A stretch of 64,000 nucleotides of DNA from Ricinus communis (taxonomy: Eukaryota > Streptophyta > Magnoliopsida > Malpighiales > Euphorbiaceae): assembly GCF_019578655.1 (NCBI RefSeq), contig NC_063265.1, forward strand, positions 11,132,501 through 11,196,500. Reading direction: 5' to 3'. This document shows, piece by piece, positions 25,907 to 36,415 of this stretch. The notes beneath the pieces are model-generated. The model saw nothing but the letters and a program-made list of their open reading frames with translations, searched no databases and was not told where the DNA came from. The translations under genes and the position numbers were made by a program. How positions within the stretch are numbered: position 1 is the first letter of the stretch; the number at the start of each line of letters is the position of its first letter.

Positions 25907-26689
25907 ATGGTTGCAAGTCCTGAATTCACTACTCAAACTGCTACTTTTCAACTTTCTCCATCTTATAGAAAAACCCTAGCCTATAAAATAGACAATCTTG
26001 TAAAAAATTTTCACATTCCTGAAACTGTCCAAATTGATAAAACTCTTATCCATATAATCAACTTGTACAATATTTTCAAGAAACAAACCTTGATAATAAG
26101 AACCTTTAACCAATTACTACACAAACCTCCTCTCACAGTCAAGGAATACATTCAGTCTTCTGCATTATCCCAATGTTCTTTAACAGCTACCACCTAAGAA
26201 CAATATGTTACCTTAGAAATTCCTGAGTCTTTTATCCAGTAATGGAAGAGACAAGGATATACTCATCTCCACCTCGGGGCCATCAGATTGGTGTTATCCT
26301 ACCATGACTGAATGGGTTTACTTGTCACTGCCCGGATGTCACTCTTAGACACTATATATCTTAGATATGAGCATGTTGTTATTGGAGCAATTGTCACAAC
26401 CCTCAATACAGGAAGTGTAGTACTCACTTTCTTCCCTAATTTCAATATGTCACTCAATGACCCGTATCTCTCTACGGCATTGAAAGTACAGATCCAGATC
26501 ACTGGAGCTGACCAGGTGGTTGATTCCCTTGCAACAACACTGCATCACCAATTAGTATATCGGCTGCAGGATCATGCAATAAACCTACAACTACCAGGTC
26601 TTCAATCTTCAACAGATGCTCTGTTCATCATGGCTGATGCAAGACAAGTTCCCACAATTGTGCAGGCACTACGACAATTGGAAAAATGA
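25907..26689 (+). pseudogene. Viral N-terminal and movement-protein-like region, broken
   Basis: The first segment (25907-26197) is a 96-codon leader part without a recognised domain, ending in a stop. The same frame continues to 26689 and resembles a 30K-type movement protein of caulimovirids: a beta-strand-rich stretch with DTIYLRYEHVVIGAI and later ITGADQ and ATLHHQLVYRLQDHA. Such proteins carry virus through plasmodesmata. In-frame stops at about 26195, 26261, 26309 and 26687 break it. The assignment is by general resemblance, not a search. Confidence 0.6.
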
Positions 26690-28700
26690 GATCTAGAGAA
26701 ATTTATCCCTCTTGAATGGGCAATAAACTATGAGAAACTTTACCAGTCATAGGATAAGCAGATCCAAGCCACATATCCCCCTTTTATCAAAGAAAAAGAT
26801 GGCACTGTAAAGACCATCTTCAGGAAAACTGAAGAATCTTCATCTTCCTTTCCATTCATATTTCAAGCATCAATGATACAACTAGTCCCATCTCCAAAAC
26901 CTGAAAAGGGCCTTCCGGTAAATGCCTTTTCACCTTTCGAATGCTATGTCTATCCAGCCAAAATCAACAGCCATTTTATCTGGGATATAGATCCTTCAAA
27001 ATGTAACCCAGAATGCAACTGTGCAGAAGAACTAGGAGAACCATGTTTTCAGAAACCTAAACTTGAAAAGCCTAGACTGATTCCAAAGGTATTCTACAGT
27101 TCTCCATGTTCACACAAGAAATCCAAATGCGATGATCAGGACCCAGATGGTGCATCAAGAGTAAGGACCCCTCTACCTATCTATGAAGAGGCTTTAGAAA
27201 TCCTACAAAAAGAGAGACCACTCTTCAAAAAAGTCTCTCTCCATCCTGTCGTGCAAAAATACAAACTCTTGTGTCCACAGTCTTACCTGTCCAAAGTTGT
27301 TTTATGATTCAGGACCATGATTTTTCTCCTTTGGGAAAATCAAAAAATATGATATCTGAGGTCACCCCTTCAAAAGTGGCTCCTTTTGGGCAGATTGAAA
27401 AGCTCATTCAAGCAGAAGAAGTGCTAAACTGGCAAACTTCTAATGCTTTAGCCTAGAACATGTACCTAAAAAAGATCGATGGCAAGTTAGACCAGGCCTT
27501 ACATTTCTCACAAAAGTTAGATCAGAAGTTGGACACCTTCTCTCAAGAAGTACTCTAGCTGTATTCCTCCTTAACCTCCAAATACCAAACCCTGGATAGA
27601 AAGCTTCGAATACCCCAACCAATTACACCAGCCTTCACCTAAAAGGAAAAGAAAATTATGAGACTTAAAAAGCAGATTGATCAAATTGAATATTCTTATA
27701 AAAGATCAATCTTCTATGGTCCCTTCATTCACATCTGTAGCCTCCACATCTTCTGCAATAGCCCCCTCATATTATTCTGCATTTCCTCTCCTTCGACACC
27801 CAGAGCAAGAAGAAACTTTTTACCCACCTTTTAATACTTTATCATACCTCTATCTAAAAAACTCTACACCCTAACAAAAAAAGGCTTTGAATCCTACAGT
27901 TTTGAAAGGCAATATATTGTCAGACCAATCTCTAATCAGCCCTTATGATTCTGATTCTGATTCTTTTTCTAATACCTCTAGAATGGCTGATATAACAGAA
28001 ATACTCATGAATACCTCTACTACTGAATCGTCTCTAGAAGTAGTAGAGCATGAAGATGGCACAGATGATGCACAGTCATATTTTGTTCCTACTGAAACTC
28101 CACACCCAAGGTCAAAATCCACAACTGGAACAGGACCTTGGTTCATTTTTGATGATCTGTCTCCATCAAAATGGAGAGATAAACTTTTTAAATTTTTAGC
28201 ATGGATTGATCTTCAAATGACCTTTGAAGGTGCCACACTCAAAAAGGTTCTTGCTGAATTTGTGACAAGATTCACAGGCAGTTTAAGGGATTGGTTTCAG
28301 TCGCAGCCTGAATACACCAGGCTCCAATTCGTGACTTTGCCAACTCCATCAGCTGCGGTCGCAGTCCTCCATAATCAGTTCCTTGGAAGCTTTGATCTCA
28401 TTATACGACAACAGAAACAAGAATACTTTGATCGAAAATGTTGTTCGTTAAAATCAAGGATCTTGAAAGATATTATTCTGCAATGTCCAAATTGTATTAT
28501 GTTATTGGTGGACACGATGGTGATGATACGCTAAAATATACTTTCATTACCTCATTATCATATAAGATCCAACCAGAAGTCAATAATATGATCGCCGCAA
28601 CAAAGAAGTCTGTTACCTCAATTATCCTTGGAGAAATCTGGCAGTTTACGCTCTCCTCTATCAAGAGACTATATGACCAGCAAGAATTATTCAGGAGACT
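26690..28700 (+). pseudogene. Viral capsid-type region with coiled coil, broken
   Basis: Continues the polyprotein frame. It includes a Cys-rich patch near 26995-27030, then a stretch at about 27420-27550 with regular Leu/Ile spacing (KKIDGKLDQALHFSQKLDQK) that suggests a coiled coil. A Ser/Asp-rich acidic part follows at about 27940-28080. From 28130 a WRDKLFKFLAW-type segment leads to the capsid core. The frame moves by one at about 27270-27660 and again at about 28440-28700, and there are several stops. The capsid identity rests on position before the CCHC knuckle. Confidence 0.55.
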
Positions 28701-28924
28701 GTCTCAAAAAAGATTTGATTGTTCAAAAGGCCTGCAACAAAAGCCACATCAAGATTAAAGGTAAGTCCTCTAATTGTGTCTGCTCCAGCCACAAGAAGAA
28801 AATAAGACACCATTTTCAAAAATACCCTCATAATAGAAGCAAGGAGTTCAGTAAGAAAAGGTCATATACAAAGAGGTTCAAATATTTTCGGAAAAAGAAA
28901 AATAGAGGCAATAAATCAGATAGA

Positions 28925-28966
28925 TGCTACATCTGCCGAAAAAGGGGGCATTATGCTAAAGATTGT
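28925..28966 (+). other. Viral CCHC zinc knuckle
   Basis: C-x2-C-x4-H-x4-C (CYICRKRGHYAKDC) in the polyprotein frame, preceded by a Lys/Arg-rich tract. This is the nucleic-acid-binding knuckle at the end of caulimovirid capsid regions. All four zinc ligands are still present. Confidence 0.9.
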
Positions 28967-29319
28967 CCTCAAAATTCGGAAAAGGCAGCAAGAATGATCC
29001 AGCAAGTTAGTATGTCCATATCTCTACCAGATTCATTTGAAGAAGACATAGAGTCTCTCTTATCAGAACAAGACGATCTCATTCCAGAAAGTCTCTTTGG
29101 AATAGAAGAAGAACATTCAGATTCTACTGATTCCTCGGAAGAATCCTCCTCAAATTATGATGCTGATATGATTCCAATCTTAATGATCAATCACCCTGCA
29201 AAAGGTGAAAAGGACATACTAGCAAATGTGATGCAATATCCTTTCTCTCCATCGCCAATTTCCCAATTGTCTCAACTTGCTACTAAGGTACCTCCAGTAC
29301 CTTATGTTCCTGTACAAGT

Positions 29320-29932
29320 ATTACCTTCAAGGTATTCAAAGCCTATATCAGTCATAGCCTTCTTCGACACTGAAGCTCAAAGAAGCATGATGAATCCTGA
29401 TGTTCTCCCGTTTGAGTATTGGAAATCTCATATCCAATTTTTCAGAGCAGCAAATGGCCACACTTTCAAGACTACGAAATAAAAAATTAGGATACAGTTC
29501 TTTCTTGACTGTGTGGTATGGACACACATCATTCGCTCATACCTCCCAAATAAAGACCTCTTGATAGGTTTTGATGTTTATCATCAAGCGCAAAGGCTTC
29601 AAATTCTTCCTACAGGAATAAAGTTCAAGAGACAATTCCGTCCATACACAGATACTTCTAATCTGATCGCCATAGCAGACATAGAACCGCCATTCCTGCA
29701 ATACAAGGAGAAATTCCTCCCTTTCTGTCCGGAATCCCATTCACATTTCCAACATCCACTACCTTTGTGGAAAGATCCTCAGTTCTATATCAAGCTCTCT
29801 TTCAAGCTTAACGAGGATGTCAATCCAACTAAGGCCACTCATCTAGGAATGTCTCCTACAGACCTGGCTCTTGCCAAATCCGAGTGCCTGACTCTTCTAC
29901 AACAAGGTCTCATCGAGCCCACAACCTCATAA
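29320..29932 (+). pseudogene. Viral aspartic protease region, broken
   Basis: A pepsin-like retroviral protease motif is recognisable with its catalytic Asp at 29366, but the normal D-T/S-G-A motif reads DTEA here (GAC ACT GAA GCT), so the conserved Gly is lost. A stop at 29480-29482 follows, and the frame continues to a second stop at 29930-29932. In the live virus this domain would cut the polyprotein. Confidence 0.75.
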
Positions 29933-29953
29933 TGGGCCTGCCAAGCCTTTTAC

Positions 29954-30643
29954 GTGGAAAAAATATTTGAAAAATTAAGAGGGAAAAAGAGACTTGTTAT
30001 TGATTACAAGCCTCTGAATCACTTCCTGCAAGACAACAAGTTCCCTCTTTCTTGCATCTTGAACCTAAAAATCCACATCCAAAAGGCCCAATACTATTCA
30101 AAATTTAATTTTAAAGCTGGATTTTGGCAGTTGGGTATCCATCCCTCAGAAAGGTATAAAACAGTCTTTTGTATCTCAAACGCACAATACCAATGGACAG
30201 TCATGCCTTTTGGACTCAAAACAGCCCCTTCCCAGTTCCAAAAGACAATGATAGAAATTTTTGAACCTATCCTCTATTCCTCCCTAATCTATATTGATGA
30301 TATTCTCCTATTCTCAGAAACAGCTGAAGATCATCATCAGTTTCTGAAATAATTCCTTGCTATCATCCAGAAGTACGGAATAATGCTTTCAGAAAATAAA
30401 AGTATTATTAGCCAGCAAGAAATAGAATTCCTTGGAATGCATTTTAAGAACAGCCAATATACGTATGGTCCACACTTGACAAAAGAGCTTGATAGTTTTC
30501 CAGATGAGAATCTCTCTGTAAAACAAATTCAGCAATTTCTTGGAATACTCAACTATGCCAGGGAAGCCATACTACATCTTTCCAGTCACACATGTCATCT
30601 TTCCAAAATGCTCAAAAATAACCTCCCTTCTTGGGGCACATAA
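29954..30643 (+). pseudogene. Viral reverse transcriptase, broken by stops
   Basis: Core RT motifs are clear: KKRLVIDYKPLN, then FNFKAGFWQLGI, the VMPFGLKTAPSQFQ stretch and the active-site YIDD at 30290-30301. The connection part has NKSIISQQEIEFLG and QIQQFLGILNY. Stops at 30350-30352 and 30641-30643 interrupt the frame without shifting it. This is the most conserved part of the element and the best piece for placing it in a phylogeny. Confidence 0.92.
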
Positions 30644-30664
30644 CAAACAACAGCTGTCAAGAAA

Positions 30665-31090
30665 TTGAAAGAATTGACCCAGAACCTTCCACCACTTACT
30701 ATCCCGTCTACGGGACATCTTATCCTACAGACAGATGCATCAGATCACGCATGGGGGGCAATTCTTCTTGAAAATCTTAATGATAAGGAAAAACTGTATG
30801 GGCATGCATCCGGACAATTTTCTCCAGCAGAAAGACATTACCATTCAACATACAAAGAAATTTTGGCAGTCAAATATGGAATAAAAAGGTTTAAATTCTT
30901 TCTGATCAGTCAACACTTCTTGGTACAAATGAATAACTCTTCATTTCCAAAAATTATTGAATTCAATCAGAAAACTTTACTAGAACCACAATTATTGAGG
31001 TCAAAGTCATGGTTCAGCAGGTATGATTGTGAAGTCCAGCATATAAAAGGAACAAAAAACCTCATCCCAGATTTCTTATCCAGACTATCA
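30665..31090 (+). pseudogene. Viral RNase H region
   Basis: Follows the RT in the same frame. The first catalytic Asp is in LQTDASDHAWGA, the Glu in YHSTYKEILAVKYG, and the last Asp in NLIPDFLSRL. The ~140-codon domain itself has no stop, although the frame is closed upstream at 30641-30643. Its job in the live virus is to remove the RNA strand during reverse transcription. Confidence 0.9.
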
Positions 31091-32047
31091 AAGCCACAAC
31101 CAAAAACCCAACCTATTGTCCTTCTCATCTCAACAATCAAACTTCCGATAATCTTCATGGCCTCTGCGTTCTCAAAAAAGCCTCTACAACATCCCTCTCC
31201 ACCAGACCTTCCTACAAATCTCACAACAGAACAGGTCAACAGTTTTGTCAAAAATATGATGTTCCATTATCTGGCAATCATCCAGAAGACTTTCTCACTA
31301 CCTATCCAACCCAATTTCTTTTATCCAGATTATCCTTGGTGCTTAATCTACCACCTTTCTCCTATCCATCCACAAATCGAAAGTGAACTATGGTTTCTAT
31401 GGTGTCTTTCCACAGTTTGTTATCATACTATAGAAGTGCCAGTCATGGACCTCCTATACTTCTTCGATATTGATACAAATGCAGGGACATATTCATGGAA
31501 ATATCTCATTTGGTTCAAAACCCCATATCAATGGAAAAAGGATCTCCTCAAAATCATTCATGAAAATAAATTGTTCACAAACAATAGCTTCAAGGCTCCA
31601 GAATATCATGTCATCTATATTCTTCACAGGCCTTACTTTAAACTCTCAGAAGATACATATGCCATCCAAAACATCTATCAATACTGGAAGACAATTGAAA
31701 TGCCCTTACATCTTGCTCCTCCACCAATAACAAGAGAATTAAAGCTTACTCTGTAATTAAGAAATGATCTAGGAAGGACCAATGTCTCTACACCACTTGT
31801 CTGTACTTACAATGGACCTAATAATCAATAGACTGAACACTCCACCACTGAACAGTCCACTTTACCTTTGCTGTCATTACCTCTGGATGATCCAAGTCTG
31901 ACCACAGAACAACAAAATGCCATTATGCAAGATTCCCAGCCACTAGACGATGACAGTGGTCCATGGTATCCAACCTTTTTCGATGGCAATCCAAGCAATG
32001 AAGACAACACAACACCCAATCTCTCTCCTCCATATTTTATGAAGTAA
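31091..32047 (+). pseudogene. Viral C-terminal tail of unknown function
   Basis: About 319 codons after RNase H stay in the polyprotein frame: open to 31754-31756, then with stops at about 31754 and 31829 before the end at 32045-32047. The first part is Trp/Tyr/His-rich, and the last ~70 codons are rich in Asp, Ser, Pro and Thr. I recognise no domain. It could be a C-terminal extension or a formerly separate gene that now reads in the same frame. Confidence 0.5.
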
Positions 32048-32160
32048 TTGAAAGAGTGTAACTTATCTTATCTATCTTTATGTAAAGTATGTAATCTTAT
32101 CTTTCATGTCCTTATGTGTGCATGCGTTGCACGACCGCCATTATTATTCTAATTTATAAA

Positions 32161-32764
32161 ATCAAGTTGATAGATACAATCTAATAAAAAATTTAATATT
32201 TAATATTAATTTATAAAATTTTAAAAATTAATAGTAAACTAATTATTTTTCAATATCTTTAATTTTTTAAAATTTTAAAATTTTATTGATGTAATAATAT
32301 AAAATTATTTTAATAATTATTAATTAATTAATTTAATATCATAAGAATTAAAATATAATTGATATTATTATTATTTAGAATTAGAAATTTATTATATAAT
32401 TAGAAAATTAATTTATTATTGAATATAATATTAAAAATATAATTTAATGTGTTATGTTTTAAAATTAAAATTGTTACAATTTATTAATTAATATAATATT
32501 AAAATAATTAATATGCTATAGTATTATTTTCTAATTAGCAGACTATTTATTAGTAATATAATATTAAAATATAATAATTATACTATTTTTTAGGAATAGA
32601 GTCCCTTTTAATTAAAATTTTAATTTATGAATCAATAAATTAATATAAAATTATAAAATTATATATAAATTTACATTTCATGTATCAAAAGTAAGTACAT
32701 ATGTAAAAGTAAAAATTTATGTACAAAAATTTTAAATATACATATTAAAAAATTTAAATGAAAT

Positions 32765-32807
<43 letters not shown>

Positions 32808-33451
32808 TAGATTCTAAAGACATGGATAAATTGATTTTTAGTTATCCCCACCAAACAATTCATCTTCCTTTCAAATCTCTCCCTCATATATATTTATACT
32901 TAATAACTTATGTTATGGAACTTTTTTATATTTATCTAAGTTTTAGAAAAATACTTCTAGAAATAAATGATATGATATGTTTTAATCTTTAAAAGAATGT
33001 GGCAAACTCTATTTTAAACTTTAGAGTTTTTTTTATGTTGGTTAAGTTAAATATTTAATTTATTTATTAAACTTTTATATTTTTATTTTTTACTAAAATA
33101 AGAATGTCTATTTATTTTTTTAAAAATCTGCACACTTTTTAAAATTTTTATTTATTATTTATTATTTTTTTGATATACTTCTAAAATTATGTTTTATTGA
33201 ATTTTATATTTATATTTTTGCCAAAGAAAAATATGAAAGAGAGATACCAATTTTAGCAACCTAACAACCTCAAAAAAGACACCAAAACCCAACCAAAAGT
33301 CTCAAACTTTCTATCTTCATCTGAGTCCAAACAACCATAAAATCAGACACCAAACAATAACACAGAAAAGGGATATACTCATATCCCACACAATCAAAAG
33401 TCTCATCTTTCATTTCCCTTCACTCACTCTCTCCTTCTTCCATTTCCGCCA
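32161..33451. other. Very AT-rich intergenic DNA, isomerase promoter
   Basis: Extremely AT-rich stretch with an (AT)n microsatellite at 32768-32804. The last ~220 bases before the isomerase ATG are richer in A and C and are probably promoter and 5' UTR. No gene seen. Confidence 0.5.
32768..32804. repeat. (AT)n microsatellite
   Basis: About 18 AT units in AT-rich intergenic DNA. Confidence 0.9.
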
Positions 33452-34306
33452 ATGGTTTCCTTATCCTCCACCACTACCTCCACTTCCCTATCCTCCCTCC
33501 ACCACCGCAGCGCCTCCTTCCATATTAACCTGCGCACCCGCTCCCTTAGCCTACGGACCCCCACCAAAACTTTCTCAATCAAAGCCCAATCTGCCCCTGT
33601 TCTCACCCAAGATGACCTCAAGAAACTCGCGGCCGACAAAGCCGTAGATTACGTAAAATCCGGCATGATTCTTGGCCTCGGAACCGGCTCCACTGCCGCC
33701 TTTGTCGTCGCTAAAATCGGAGAACTCCTTAAGTCCGGCGAATTAAAAGATATCATCGGCATACCCACATCAAAACGCACCGAAGAACAAGCATTATCGC
33801 TAGGAATTCCACTATCAGTTCTTGATGAACACCCAAAACTTGATCTTGCAATTGATGGTGCAGATGAAGTAGACCCAGATCTTAATTTAGTGAAAGGTCG
33901 CGGTGGGGCCCTTCTGAGAGAGAAAATGGTGGAAGCTGCAAGTGATAAGTTTGTTGTTGTTGCTGATGAGACTAAATTAGTTGATGGTCTTGGTGGAAGC
34001 AAGCTTGCAATGCCTGTTGAAGTTGTTCAATTTTGTTGGAAGTATAATTTGATAAGGTTAAAAGAATTGTTTAAAGATGAAGGTGTTGATGCTAAGCTAA
34101 GATTGAATGAAGATGGGAAGCCTTATGTTACTGATAATTCTAATTATATTGTTGATTTGTATTTTGAGAATCCTATTAAAGATGGGTATGCTGCTGGTAA
34201 AGAAATTTCAAGTCTTGAAGGTGTTGTGGAACATGGGTTGTTTTTGGATATGGCCACTGCTGTTATTATTGCTGGAAAGACTGGAATTGATGTCAAGACC
34301 AAGTGA
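33452..34306 (+). CDS. RPI3: Ribose-5-phosphate isomerase A, plastid type
   Basis: Converts ribose 5-phosphate to ribulose 5-phosphate in the Calvin cycle and pentose phosphate pathway. Single exon, 284 residues. The first ~45 residues are Ser/Thr/Arg-rich with few acidic residues, a typical chloroplast transit peptide. The mature part shows GLGTGSTAAF (75-84), GIPTSKRTEEQA (103-114), Asp135 and Asp138 in DLAIDGADEVD, Lys148 in VKGRGGALL and Glu157 in LREK. These have exactly the spacing of the E. coli RpiA active-site residues D81/D84/K94/E103. Codon third positions are C-rich in the first third and T/A-rich later. By name and recalled position it corresponds to Arabidopsis At3g04790 (RPI3). 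Confidence 0.95.
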   Translation: MVSLSSTTTSTSLSSLHHRSASFHINLRTRSLSLRTPTKTFSIKAQSAPVLTQDDLKKLAADKAVDYVKSGMILGLGTGSTAAFVVAKIGELLKSGELKDIIGIPTSKRTEEQALSLGIPLSVLDEHPKLDLAIDGADEVDPDLNLVKGRGGALLREKMVEAASDKFVVVADETKLVDGLGGSKLAMPVEVVQFCWKYNLIRLKELFKDEGVDAKLRLNEDGKPYVTDNSNYIVDLYFENPIKDGYAAGKEISSLEGVVEHGLFLDMATAVIIAGKTGIDVKTK

Positions 34307-36415
34307 GGTAGCAATTATCATCTGCCGCTCTGCTATTGTTATTCTTGTTGTTGTTAATTACATTTTTGTGCTGATTTTGAACTCGCTAGTGGAACTCTTA
34401 GATGGGGCCATTATATAAGGTTTTGCTCAATTTGCTTAGCAATGGATATGTGAAATAACGGCAAGTCATTTCATTCTTGTATAATTCATGAGCAGTTATT
34501 TTTCTTGTTTTCTTTTATGCCTTTTAGTTATTATTGGATATAATGAAAGTGAATGCCTAAATTAATATTCCTTTGTACAATTAATACCAATGTTGGTATA
34601 GACAGTATTTTAGACAGTATTTTCACCATGTTATGACTTTTACCAATTATGTGATGTGAGAAAGTGAGAAATGCAACTGCAGTGAATTCTGAAGATCAAA
34701 TGCCTTCTGTTAGAAATTTGGCTTATTGGAGTATCTTCATGGCTACCATGTTTAGGAGCATCCTGAATTTACTCTTTTTATAATCCTGAATTTACTCTGT
34801 AAATCGTTTTTCTGAGGTTGATTTGATTCTTAATTGTGTTGGAGCACAATTGATGCGGATCAAGAAAATAGATATTTGGGATTTAGTTCTTAATTATGGC
34901 ATTAAGAATTTTCTCCTAAATTGTTGTTTACTAAGTTTAAATTTAGGTGTAATTAGGAATTTTACTGCCATTAGTAATATTAGAACTTATTTTTATTCTA
35001 TCCTAATTAGTATTCTTGTTTAGTATCTTCCTAGTTAGTGTTAGCTTATAATTTTTCTAGATTGAATTTCTAGTCCTGATAGTGTTAGGATTACTTTTAG
35101 TCTATAAATAGCCAGGCTCCTAATGTTTTTTTTTTTTTCAGATTTTCAGATTAGAGTTTTGCTATTTTTGAGTTGTGTGATGCAATTCTCCTACCTTTTT
35201 CTTTCAGCTTTTTGTTCTTTTCTTTGTTAATCAAACTCTGAGATATGAAATCGCAGGATGAATATCAGATTTTAGCTGCTGAAATTCCTATTTCTCACAG
35301 AAATTAACATAGAACAGCAAACGCTAAAGCGTTCCTACACCAACAGATAGCCTCTGTTGTGCCTTAACATCAAGATGCAGAGTGGAATGTTGGATCCCTT
35401 CTGAAATTGTTAGCGTGTTTCTGTTGACATTTTTGGAGCATTATATTCTTCCTTAGAAGGGACATCTTATTTGAATCCGGAAAGTGATTTTTGTAAAAAT
35501 TTTAATCAAACGACGCCCGATCCCTGATGCTTCTCTTAAATGTGATTCTTAAGGCTTGCACTGGGTTGTTATCAGTCTCTATCATTCCCTACCTTATCCT
35601 TCATTTCTTTCCGTGATAACACAGTTGACCTTTGCATTCCTGGGGCAGGACAGAAAATGAGGGGAATAATAATATGGTACAGAGCGTCAATCATCTGACC
35701 TAGACTTGTAGCTGGTCTCAAATTCTGTAGCCAGCCACACCTTTCTTCTATAGTTGCCACTATCAAGTTTCTTTTGAAGTTTGCACGTTTCAAAGTGAGT
35801 CGTCAGTCATTAAGAAGAAGCATTTTGCATGCCCAAAAGCCACTACATACATGAATCGGGTCATCTTCTTTCGCATTAATTACTTGAGAAGAATTCTCTC
35901 TTGTCCTTTTTGGTGGTAAGGTTGTGTATCCTTTTCAGAAATTTTTTTTCAGAAGGCTTTATTAGGGGGTGGGGATTTAAAGAAAAATTACATTTGGTGG
36001 GTCTTGTGCTAATAATAACTTGCGGTAGCATTACATACCTCCTGAAATTGATGTTGACATTGAAATGTAATTTCTATAATATGATTGTTTGTTATACAAG
36101 AAAATCAAAATTTTCATATTAGTTTCTAGGTGAAATTGACATCTAAAATAAAGTCTCGACTGCAAAGATTATCATTGAATATAAATATTTTATGTACTAA
36201 AAAAAACGCGGTCTAAACAAATAAATACACTGCCACCTGTGTGTGTTCTATCGTTTATTCAATACAAACTGAGTTTCTACATAAGAATCGATAGAATGAT
36301 CAAAGGAATGATACATAAAGTAAATTTCAGCATGTATAGTATAGTAAGTATGGTATGGTGAAACTAGAGGCTGGTACAAAATCAGTATTCTTTCTTTCTG
36401 CTTTCATATCTCATC
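34307..36415. other. Intergenic DNA with a probable solo LTR
   Basis: Isomerase 3' UTR, then the LTR-like block at 34837-35345 (listed separately), then sequence without a supported gene up to the convergent EGF-like gene. Confidence 0.45.
34837..35345 (+). mobile_element. Possible solo LTR (509 bp)
   Basis: The block starts TGTTGG and ends CCAACA, the usual TG...CA inverted ends of plant LTRs. It carries a TATAAATA at 35103-35110 followed ~25 bases later by a T-run and a transcribed-looking region, like an LTR promoter. The flanking 5 bases (AATTG and GATAG) do not match as a target-site duplication, and no internal retroelement domain lies beside it. It is therefore a candidate only. Confidence 0.4.

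Larger units (their letters stand above)
25862..32160 (+). mobile_element. Degenerate endogenous pararetrovirus (Caulimoviridae)
   Basis: Old viral copy integrated in the plant genome. It begins at a Met-tRNA primer-binding site. A single ancestral reading frame (codon starts at positions leaving remainder 2 when divided by 3) can be followed from 25907 to a stop at 32045-32047, about 2,047 codons. Along it lie, in order, a movement-protein-like region, a capsid region with coiled coil, a CCHC knuckle, an aspartic protease, reverse transcriptase and RNase H, then an acidic tail. There is no integrase and no LTR pair, which separates it from Ty3/gypsy elements. The order suits petuvirus- or florendovirus-like lineages; the genus is not proven. 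Many in-frame stops and at least two frame excursions (about 27270-27660 and 28440-28700) make it non-functional. The right end near 32160 is approximate. Confidence 0.85.

Noticed and set aside
25862..32160. Reading the element as a Ty3/gypsy LTR retrotransposon
   Set aside because: RT and RNase H are similar in both groups, but a movement-protein-like region is present, no integrase was found, and no LTR pair flanks the element.
33649..34002. 117-codon antisense frame within the isomerase gene
   Set aside because: It is the shadow of the conserved sense coding sequence and has no family features of its own.
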